A DNA stretch of 22,545 bases, taken from JANPJV01 sp031425695 (GTDB lineage: Bacteria; Pseudomonadota; Gammaproteobacteria; Xanthomonadales; SZUA-5). This document shows positions 15,975 through 22,133 of the stretch, one piece after another. The position numbers and the translations under genes are program-made. The notes beneath the pieces were generated by a model. That model was not told the origin of the DNA. It ran no database searches and worked only from the letters and a program-made list of their open reading frames with translations. How positions within the stretch are numbered: the first letter of the stretch is position 1; the number at the start of each line of letters is the position of its first letter. The stretch spans positions 1-22,545 of the forward strand of contig JANPJV010000225.1 in NCBI GenBank assembly GCA_031425695.1. The letters are read 5' to 3'.

Positions 15975-16721
15975 GTGGGCGCGACCTACTTCGCGTCCGA
16001 TCTGCATCTGACAGCAGTCGAAGACCCGATCTTCGACTGCTTCTTTGCCTTCCTGGACAGGGTGCGTAACGACGGTACGCGCCTGTTCCTGCTCGGTGAC
16101 GTCTTTGAAACCTGGATTGGTGACGACGATGACGCACCGCTCGGCACGGCGGTCGCGAGCGCTTTGCGCGCTCTGGCGGACGGCGGTATCGAGATCGCTT
16201 TCGCACACGGCAATCGCGATTTCCTCGTTGGTGGAGTTTTCGCGCGGGCCGCCGGCGCGCGATTGATGGCTGAGCTGGAAACCCACGAGATCAGCTCAAG
16301 GCGCGTCGCGCTGCTGCACGGCGACACCCTGTGCAGTGACGATATCGAGTACCAGCAGGTGCGCAGGATGCTGCGCGACCCACAGTGGCAACAGGACTTT
16401 CTTGCTCGGCCACGCCCCGAACGGCGCAGCTTTGCCGAGCAAGCCCGGGCGCGCAGTGCCGCGCACACTTCGATGACGGCGGCGCAGATCATGGATGTGA
16501 ATGCCGGTGCGGTCGATCAGCTGCTGGTGGCCAGCGGTGCGGAATGGATCATCCACGGGCACACTCATCGGCCGGCCGTCCATGAGCTGCCGGGAGGGCG
16601 CAAGCGCATCGTGCTGGGCGACTGGCCGCGCGCGGAATCGTGGCTGCGTGTGGATGAAGACGGCTCGGCCGAGCTGGTTTTCGACGAGCGGCGCGTTGGC
16701 TTGACGCCGGCGGCGCATTGA
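15975..16721 (+). CDS. lpxH: UDP-2,3-diacylglucosamine hydrolase
   Basis: LpxH cleaves UDP-2,3-diacylglucosamine to lipid X and UMP in lipid A synthesis at the inner face of the inner membrane. The 248-aa protein has the metallophosphoesterase ligands in E. coli-like positions: D9 and H11 (SDLHL), D42 (GDVFETWIGDDD), N80 (GNRDF), H115 (HGDTLC), and H194/H196 (HGHTHRPAVHEL). The start is taken as GTG at 15975 (VGATYFASDLHL), aligning with E. coli MATLFIADLHL. A TTG 13 codons upstream would overlap the cyclophilin gene. Lacking a Shine-Dalgarno and 7 bp after the previous stop, it is probably translated by coupling. Confidence 0.95.
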   Translation: MGATYFASDLHLTAVEDPIFDCFFAFLDRVRNDGTRLFLLGDVFETWIGDDDDAPLGTAVASALRALADGGIEIAFAHGNRDFLVGGVFARAAGARLMAELETHEISSRRVALLHGDTLCSDDIEYQQVRRMLRDPQWQQDFLARPRPERRSFAEQARARSAAHTSMTAAQIMDVNAGAVDQLLVASGAEWIIHGHTHRPAVHELPGGRKRIVLGDWPRAESWLRVDEDGSAELVFDERRVGLTPAAH

Positions 16722-16818
16722 CCATTCTGGCGTCAATTCGTAACGCTCTCCGGACTTTCCCTCATTGCAGCCCGCCGAGCGCCGCACCGATACTTGAGTC
16801 GTCAGCAAGGAGATTCCC

Positions 16819-17751
16819 ATGGCACTGGATGAATTGACGCGACAGCGGGCACTCGACAGCTATCGGGTGGTGGACAGCTTCCCGGAGGCCGAGTACGACG
16901 ACATCGTGCGCATCGCCTCGATCGTCTGCGATGCGCCAACGGCGCTGATCTCGTTGATCGACCGTGATCGCCAGTGGTTCAAGGCGCGCACCGGCTTCGA
17001 GCTCAGCCAGGGCAGCCGCGACGAGGCCTTTTGCGCGCACGCGATTCGAACCCCCGGGGAGATGATGGAGATCGCGAATGCCGGGGCCGACCCGCGTTTC
17101 GCTGACAATCCCCTGGTCACCGGACCGACGGCAATCCGTTTCTATGCAGGCATGCCACTGGTGGCGCCGTGCGGCTCGCCGGTTGGGACCGTCTGCGTCA
17201 TTGACCAGACGCCGCGCCAGCTGAATGAAAGGCAGAAAGCGGCTCTGGCCGCGTTGTCACGCCTGACGATGAGCCTGCTGAACGGACGCCGGCGCGAAAT
17301 CGAAGCGGAGCGAGCGGCATTGTTTGCAGGCGAAGCCGTCAATGCAGCTGCGCCGGCCAAGGATTCGAACCTTTGCAGTGTCGCCATTTTCGAGGTGCAG
17401 GATCTTGCCGGCGCAGCACAACGGCTGGGCGACCGCTCCATCGGACGCGCTTTGCGGCAACTCGAGCAAGGTCTGGAAGGCGCGCTGAGGGCCGGCTCCG
17501 GTGATAGCGTCAACCACTCGACCGGCAGCGCGGAAATGATCGTCCTGTTGCACGGGGCGGATACCAGCCAGGCTCTTGCTAGCCTGCGCGAGCGGATCCC
17601 TGCGTTCGAACGCGAGACCAGCCTTCGCGTGTTGCATGCGGTGGCTCACTCGGAGATACCGGGCGAAAACCTGGCCGCGGTGTTCCTGCGTGCGGATGCA
17701 GCACTGTCCGATGCCAAGGACGCCGAACGCGGGATGGCGCGGGCGGCGTAA
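16819..17751 (+). CDS. GAF-domain protein with a degenerate GGDEF domain
   Basis: The 310-aa protein has an N-terminal GAF domain (about 22-155, with LISLIDRDRQWFK, SRDEAFCAHAI and IRFYAGMPL). The C-terminal half (about 185-308) follows the GGDEF fold pattern. VAIFEVQDL corresponds to the first strand, STGSAEMIVLL (234-244) to the signature strand and RADAALSDAK (291-300) to the conserved RADxALYxAK helix. The signature is GSAEM (236-240) instead of GGDEF, and there is no RxxD inhibitory site. It therefore should not make cyclic di-GMP; a sensory or binding role is inferred. No membrane segment is present. The start ATG has a strong AAGGAG six bases upstream. Its stop lies 1 bp from the glmU stop on the other strand. 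Confidence 0.82.
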   Translation: MALDELTRQRALDSYRVVDSFPEAEYDDIVRIASIVCDAPTALISLIDRDRQWFKARTGFELSQGSRDEAFCAHAIRTPGEMMEIANAGADPRFADNPLVTGPTAIRFYAGMPLVAPCGSPVGTVCVIDQTPRQLNERQKAALAALSRLTMSLLNGRRREIEAERAALFAGEAVNAAAPAKDSNLCSVAIFEVQDLAGAAQRLGDRSIGRALRQLEQGLEGALRAGSGDSVNHSTGSAEMIVLLHGADTSQALASLRERIPAFERETSLRVLHAVAHSEIPGENLAAVFLRADAALSDAKDAERGMARAA

Positions 17752-17752
17752 G

Positions 17753-19120
17753 TCAGCGCTTCCCGGGGCGCGTCCAGCCCTCGATGGTCGCCTGCCGGGC
17801 GCGCGCGACGGTGAGCTCGCCGGCGGGTGCGGGTTTGGTGATTACCGAGCCGGCACCGATGGTCGCTCCATCACCGATGCTGACCGGCGCCACCAACGCC
17901 GAGTTGGATCCAATGAAGACGTTCTCGCCCAGCACCGTGGTCGATTTATTGACGCCATCGTAGTTGCAGAAAATGGTCCCCGCACCGATGTTGCTGCGTG
18001 AGCCGACTTCGGCATCGCCGACATAGCTCAAGTGGTTGGCCTTCGCACCCGCGGCAAACCGCGCCTTCTTGGTTTCGACGAAATTGCCAATGTGCACGCC
18101 GGTCGCGAGCTCGGTGCCGGGGCGCAGGCGCGCGAACGGCCCGATGCGGCAGGCGCCCGTGGTGACCACGCCATCGAGATCACAATGGGCGAGCACTTCC
18201 GTTCCAGCGGCGAGGCGGCAATCCCGCAGCCGCGTGAATGGTCCAATGATGACGCCGTCGCCGAGCTCGACCTGGCCCTCGAGTATCACGTCGATATCGA
18301 CGCTGACATCGCGTCCGAGACTGACCTTTCCGCGCACATCGACGCGCGCCGGATCGGCAACGCGCATCCCCGCGTGACACAGCTCGCGCACACAGCGGCG
18401 CTGCAGGTAGCGTTCGAGCTCGGCCAGCTGCCAAGGATCGTTGGCGCCGAAGGCTTCCATTGCGTCGGCGCAGTGAACCGCGAGTGCGTGGGCCTGCTCG
18501 GCCGCGGCCAGCGCGAACACGTCGGTCAGGTAGATCTCGCCCTGTGCGTTGTTTGGCAACACACGGCTCAGCCACCCACGCAGCGCGCCAGCCTGGGCTG
18601 CGACCACGCCCGTATTGATCGTGCGCACGCGGCGCTCCTCCGGACTGGCATCGCGCTCCTCGACGATGCGCGCGACCCGTCCCTCTGAAGTCGTGATCAC
18701 ACGGCCGTAGCCGTGCGGGTCTTCCAGGTACGCGGTCAGCACCGCCAGGCGCGATGGCGCCTCGATGAGCGGTCGCAGGGTGGCGGCGGCGAGCAAGGGA
18801 ACGTCGCCGTAAAGCACCAGCACGCGCGCCTGGTTGCCAATCTCACCAAGCGCCAGGCCGACCGCATGTCCGGTGCCGCGTTGCTCGGCCTGGTGCACCC
18901 AGTGCAAGTCAGCGTCAGGGAAAGCCGCGCGCACCGCGTCGCCGCGATGGCCGTAGACGATATGGATGCCCGCCGGCTTGAGTGCACGCGCGGCACTCAG
19001 CACGTGGCCGAGCATGGGCTTTCCAGCGACAGGCAGCAGTACCTTGGCCAGGCTCGAGCGCATGCGCTTGCCCTCGCCGGCCGCGAGAATGATGACGTGC
19101 AGATCCTGCGTCGAGTGCAT
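17753..19120 (-). CDS. glmU: Bifunctional N-acetylglucosamine-1-phosphate uridyltransferase/glucosamine-1-phosphate acetyltransferase
   Basis: GlmU makes UDP-GlcNAc, the precursor of peptidoglycan and lipopolysaccharide, in two steps in the cytosol. The 455-aa protein has the N-terminal pyrophosphorylase loop LAAGEGKRMRSSLAKVLLP (residues 12-30) and LYGDVPLL. The C-terminal left-handed beta-helix acetyltransferase domain has hexapeptide repeats and the active-site stretch KANHLSYVGDAEVG with NIGAGTIFCNYDG. Length matches E. coli GlmU (456 aa). It faces the cyclase gene across a 366-bp repeat-filled divergent region and converges on the GAF gene with a 1-bp gap, so no separate terminator fits between them. 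In E. coli glmU precedes glmS; that partner is not here. Confidence 0.97.
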   Translation of the reverse strand: MHSTQDLHVIILAAGEGKRMRSSLAKVLLPVAGKPMLGHVLSAARALKPAGIHIVYGHRGDAVRAAFPDADLHWVHQAEQRGTGHAVGLALGEIGNQARVLVLYGDVPLLAAATLRPLIEAPSRLAVLTAYLEDPHGYGRVITTSEGRVARIVEERDASPEERRVRTINTGVVAAQAGALRGWLSRVLPNNAQGEIYLTDVFALAAAEQAHALAVHCADAMEAFGANDPWQLAELERYLQRRCVRELCHAGMRVADPARVDVRGKVSLGRDVSVDIDVILEGQVELGDGVIIGPFTRLRDCRLAAGTEVLAHCDLDGVVTTGACRIGPFARLRPGTELATGVHIGNFVETKKARFAAGAKANHLSYVGDAEVGSRSNIGAGTIFCNYDGVNKSTTVLGENVFIGSNSALVAPVSIGDGATIGAGSVITKPAPAGELTVARARQATIEGWTRPGKR

Positions 19121-19206
19121 CGCTCACACCATGGATGAGATGTGCGGAAGACTAGCGATCCACGCGCAGGGCGGCACGTGAAGATGCGGGGAGCTGCCTT
19201 TGATTT

Positions 19207-19444
19207 GTGGGTTCGGACCTTGTCCGAACGCTTTTCCCGCTTTGCTCTGTGGGTTCGGACCTTGTCCGAACGCACTTCCCGCTTTGCTCTGTGGGTTCGA
19301 CCTTGTCCGAACGCTTTTCCGCTTTGCTCTGTGGGTTCGGACCTTGTCCGAACGCTTTTCCCGCTTTGCTCTGTGGGTTCGGACCTTGTCCGAACGCTTT
19401 TCAGCAATCATCAGTCATAGCGTCCGGACAAGGTCCGGACCCAC
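19207..19444. repeat. Tandem array of 42-bp palindromic units plus an inverted copy
   Basis: Five head-to-tail units start at 19207, 19249, 19291, 19331 and 19373. Four are complete (42, 42, 40 and 42 bp); the fifth is cut after 30 bp. Each begins GTGGGT, contains the hairpin TTCGGACCTTGTCCGAA (7-bp stem, 3-base loop; one base missing in unit 3) and ends with CGCTTTTCC and GCTTTGCTCT. A further unit lies in inverse orientation at 19419-19444 with a variant core, GTCCGGACAAGGTCCGGAC. The array fills the gap between the divergently transcribed glmU and cyclase genes. It is best explained as a REP/BIME-like cluster. Confidence 0.92.
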
Positions 19445-19486
19445 GCAGAGCAGATTCTGGACCATGGTCGGAGTTGGGAAAAGGCA

Positions 19487-20386
19487 ATGAACGAAAAGCG
19501 CGTGGTTTTCGATTTCGAGGTGGACTTCGCCAATGGCGGCGGCATCCAGGGCCAAGGCTTCCGTCTCGATATCGTCGGGGATGGCATCGACGATGATGCA
19601 CTGTCCGCTTTCATCATCCAGGACCTGCGGCTGCTGATGGTCGGCGCCGTGCGCATTCTCGACAAACGGATCATTGATGAAGCGCACAAGCGCGGACCCG
19701 CTGCGACTGGCGCCTTTTTGGAAACGGGCAGCCTGATCGATCTCAGCCATGTCATCGAGAGCGGCATGATTACCTACCGTGGGCTGCCCGCTCCGCTGAT
19801 CTGCGACCACCTCTCCTTCGACGACTCGCACAAGCATTACGCGCCAGGCACCGAGTTCAACATCGCCCGCATCGAGATGGTTGCGAACACCGGCACCTAT
19901 ATCGATGTGCCATATCACCGCTACCGCGCTGGGGATGACCTGGCGGCCGTGAGCCTGGACCGAATTGCCGACTTGCCCGGAATCGTCGTGCGCGTGGCGG
20001 GCATGCGCGACCGCGCGATCGATTGGATGCAGTTCGTGGTATCTGATGTCTCAGGGAAGGCGGTGCTGGTCCACACCGGCTGGGACACGCACTGGCGCAC
20101 TGATCAGTATTTCGAAGGCCATCCGTTCCTGACCGAGGCGGCGGCGATCTATCTGCGCGATCGTGGCGCGGCGCTGGTCGGGATTGACTCACTCAACATT
20201 GACGACACCGCGGCCGGAACCCGGCCAGTGCACACGACTCTGCTGGGCGCGGGCATCCCGATCGTCGAGCACATGACCAACCTGGGTGCGCTGCCGGTCG
20301 ACGGATTTCGCTTCAGCGCGGCGCCGCCGAAGGTCAAAGGCATGGGGACCTTTCCGGTGCGGGCGCAGGCACGGGTTTGCAGCTAG
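19487..20386 (+). CDS. Cyclase-family (kynurenine formamidase-like) hydrolase with an extra N-terminal domain
   Basis: The 299-aa protein has a cyclase/KynB-type domain from about residue 82 (LIDLSHVIESGMITYRGLP). Typical members are metal-dependent amidohydrolases with the motif HxGTHxDxPxH. Here it reads NTGTYIDVPYH (134-144), so two histidine positions are Asn and Tyr, while Asp140 and His144 remain. LVGIDSLNIDD and VEHMTNLGALP later in the protein are family-like. Residues 1-70 (FANGGGIQGQGFRLDI, FIIQDLRLLMVG) form an additional domain I cannot name, which looks like a fused small protein. The substrate is unknown; kynurenine formamidase activity should not be assumed. The ATG has AAGG a few bases upstream. 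No partner gene lies on the same strand. Confidence 0.82.
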   Translation: MNEKRVVFDFEVDFANGGGIQGQGFRLDIVGDGIDDDALSAFIIQDLRLLMVGAVRILDKRIIDEAHKRGPAATGAFLETGSLIDLSHVIESGMITYRGLPAPLICDHLSFDDSHKHYAPGTEFNIARIEMVANTGTYIDVPYHRYRAGDDLAAVSLDRIADLPGIVVRVAGMRDRAIDWMQFVVSDVSGKAVLVHTGWDTHWRTDQYFEGHPFLTEAAAIYLRDRGAALVGIDSLNIDDTAAGTRPVHTTLLGAGIPIVEHMTNLGALPVDGFRFSAAPPKVKGMGTFPVRAQARVCS

Positions 20387-20405
20387 CTTTTTGAGAGCGG
20401 CTTTT

Positions 20406-20465
20406 GTGGGAGCAGCCATCGGCAGAAGATCGCGGCCATGGCCGCTCCGGCGACAGCGCGTCCTA
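20406..20465. repeat. Short inverted-repeat element between the cyclase and dusB genes
   Basis: The stretch begins GTGGGAGC, contains a 14-bp palindrome GCGGCCATGGCCGC at 20432-20445 and ends GCGTCCTAC, an imperfect inverse of the beginning. It lies between convergent genes and its end touches the dusB stop codon. TGTGGGAGC-type elements with GGCC-rich stems resemble dispersed repeats I recall from xanthomonads and pseudomonads. It may function as a terminator hairpin. Confidence 0.55.
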
Positions 20466-21449
20466 CGCCGCCAGATCGAGCGCCGGCGTCCCGGCAAGCC
20501 AATCCCGCGTGTACTCAAACTGCGCTTTCGCGGTCTCGAAACGCACCACCGCGCGGCGGTATTCCTCGCCATCGCCGCGCGTCTTCGCGTACCAGCCCAG
20601 ATGCTTGCGCGCGATGCGCGTGCCCTGGTGCTCGCCGTAGAACGCATACAGCGCCTCTAGGTGACCGAGCATGATCCCGGCAATCTCGTCGGCAGTTGGC
20701 GGCGTCAGATGCCCCCCGGTGTCGAGGAAATGCGCAATCTCGCGAAATATCCAGGGCGCGCCCTGCGCGGCGCGACCGACCAGGATGCCGTCGCATCCCG
20801 TGTAGTCGAGCACAGCGCGCGCTTTTTCCGGTGTATCGACGTCGCCGTTCGCAAGCACGGGGATGGACAGCTCGGCCTTGATCGCGGCAATCGTGTCGTA
20901 CTCGGCCTCGCCTTCATACATCTGGTCGCGCGTGCGGCCATGGATCGCCAATGCGGCGATACCGGCGCTTTGCGCGATGCGCGCAATCACCGGCGCATTC
21001 TTCGCGGCCGCGCACCAGCCGGTGCGGATCTTGAGCGTGACCGGCACGGGAACGGCTGCGACGACCGCATCGAGAATGCGCGCGACCAGCGCCTCGTCAC
21101 GCATCAGCGCCGAGCCCGAATCGACCTTGCAGACTTTCTTGGCCGGGCAGCCCATGTTGATGTCGATGATCTGCGCACCATGATCGACATTGAAGCGCGC
21201 GGCATTCGCCATCTGTTCGGGATCGTAGCCGGCGATCTGCACACTGATCGGCGTCGGCTCATCGACATGATCCATGCGCCAGCGACTCTTCGGCGTGTCC
21301 CACAGGCGCGGGTCGGACGTCGTCATCTCCGACACCGCGAGACCCGCACCGAGGCGCTTGCACAGCAGGCGGAATGGCTTGTCGGTGACCCCGGCCATCG
21401 GGGCCAGGATCACGGGCGGGGAGATCAGGTGGGGGCCGATTTGGAGCAT
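20463..21449 (-). CDS. dusB: tRNA-dihydrouridine synthase B
   Basis: DusB is an FMN-dependent enzyme that reduces a D-loop uridine of tRNA to dihydrouridine. The 328-aa protein aligns throughout with E. coli DusB: APMAGVTDKPFRLLC near the start, NMGCPAKKVC (with the catalytic Cys), VTLKIRTGW, HGRTRDQMYEGEAEYD, DGILVGRAAQGAPWIFREI and RIARKHLGWY. I chose the ATG at 21447-21449 (MLQIGPHLISPPVILAPMAG). The open frame continues 85 codons upstream, but there it reads through a repeat element. In E. coli dusB is cotranscribed with fis; here the downstream side is the convergent cyclase gene and no fis is seen. Confidence 0.95.
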   Translation of the reverse strand: MLQIGPHLISPPVILAPMAGVTDKPFRLLCKRLGAGLAVSEMTTSDPRLWDTPKSRWRMDHVDEPTPISVQIAGYDPEQMANAARFNVDHGAQIIDINMGCPAKKVCKVDSGSALMRDEALVARILDAVVAAVPVPVTLKIRTGWCAAAKNAPVIARIAQSAGIAALAIHGRTRDQMYEGEAEYDTIAAIKAELSIPVLANGDVDTPEKARAVLDYTGCDGILVGRAAQGAPWIFREIAHFLDTGGHLTPPTADEIAGIMLGHLEALYAFYGEHQGTRIARKHLGWYAKTRGDGEEYRRAVVRFETAKAQFEYTRDWLAGTPALDLAA

Positions 21450-21464
21450 GGCGCAATTATGTGC

Positions 21465-21590
21465 TCTGCTGGTGGTGGGTGTGCTGCGCGCGGACTCTTT
21501 TCCTGCTCTGGATTTTAAAGAGTCTGCACATAGCCCAGACCCACCACCAGCAAGACCAACAGCGTCCGCGCACAGCGCAGGTCCGACCGG
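21465..21590. repeat. Inverted pair of GTGGGT-type repeat elements upstream of dusB
   Basis: The arms TGCTGGTGGTGGGT (21467-21480) and ACCCACCACCAGCA (21539-21552) are perfect 14-bp inverted copies. Inside them GCGGACTCTTTT and AAAGAGTCTGC form a further imperfect pair. The left element continues with a tail (CTCTTTTCCTGCTCTG) close to that of the 19207 array. A third core, on the minus strand, lies at about 21562-21588 (CTGCGCTGTGCGCGGACGCT) and resembles the element near ispH. It is in the 301-bp gap between the receiver gene and dusB. Confidence 0.75.
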
Positions 21591-21724
21591 CGGGTAGCTT
21601 CGTGCGTTCGATGCTGCCGCACGCCACGTCTTAGCCGAGACAGCGGTCATCTGCCCGGCCGTGGTGCCCGAAGACCTGATCGTGGCACCCATGGGTTGGG
21701 CCACTGGAAACGCGGCCTTGCAGC

Positions 21725-21742
21725 ACCGCGCCGCGGCGCGGT
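21725..21742. other. Perfect 18-bp palindrome just after the receiver gene
   Basis: ACCGCGCCGCGGCGCGGT is fully self-complementary. It lies 8 bp after the receiver stop on the minus strand. It could be a strong stem for transcript termination (no T-run follows) or a dyad protein site. Confidence 0.5.
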
Positions 21743-21750
21743 CCGCGTGG

Positions 21751-22122
21751 TCAAGAGGCTCGTTGCGCGAGCCGCTCGACCAGCGCTTCGAGCTCGTGCA
21801 GATCGACTGGCTTCCTCAGCAGGTGAGCGTTCGGCCCAAACAGGCGAGCGGAGTCACGCACGTCATGACCGGAGCAGAAGATCACCGGCAGACCGGGGTT
21901 CTGCGACAGGGCCTCGCGCGCCACGTCGAAGCCCGACCCGTCGGGCAGTTCGACGTCGGTCATCAGCAGGTCCACGGTCTGTTGGCGCAACGCCTGTCGG
22001 GCGCCGGCGCCGTCACCCACACTCACGACTCGGCGGTCCGCAGTCGCCAGCAAATCAGCGAACAACTCGCGGATGAGTTCGTTGTCTTCGACTTAGAGAA
22101 TGACGTAAGGGGTGGCGGTCAT
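21751..22122 (-). pseudogene. Response-regulator receiver domain interrupted by an in-frame stop
   Basis: Read from the ATG at 22120-22122, the frame gives MTATPYVIL, then TAA at 22093-22095, then VEDNELIRELFADLLA and a complete CheY-like receiver of 123 codons in total. All key residues are present after the stop: E12/D13 (acidic pocket), D56 (LLMTDVELPDG, phosphoacceptor), S84 (FCSGHD) and K104 (LLRKP). There is no output domain, so the intact form would be a stand-alone receiver. The stop falls in the first beta strand, where such proteins usually read ILVVEDN or ILLVEDN. A single base change or a sequencing error would explain it. Restart at the TTG of codon 20 would lose the acidic pocket. 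It lies 11 bp after the binding-protein gene and was probably in its operon. Confidence 0.8.
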
Positions 22123-22133
22123 GGGTCGGCTAC

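Noticed and set aside
19124..19411. A minus-strand open frame coding a 14-residue repeat (KRSDKVRTHRAKRE type) through the 42-bp array
   Set aside because: 42 is a multiple of three, so any tandem array of this unit stays open in several frames on both strands. The 40-bp third unit shifts the frame, and there is no good start site.
19207..19444. Possible CRISPR array
   Set aside because: The whole 42-bp unit repeats, with no unique spacers between copies, and no cas genes are near.
20715..21518. Plus-strand open frame opposite dusB
   Set aside because: Antisense shadow; dusB aligns along its full length with E. coli DusB on the other strand.
21450..21750. A gene in the gap between dusB and the receiver pseudogene
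   Set aside because: Open frames here run through inverted repeats and lack start signals; the region is explained by repeats and the palindrome at 21725-21742.
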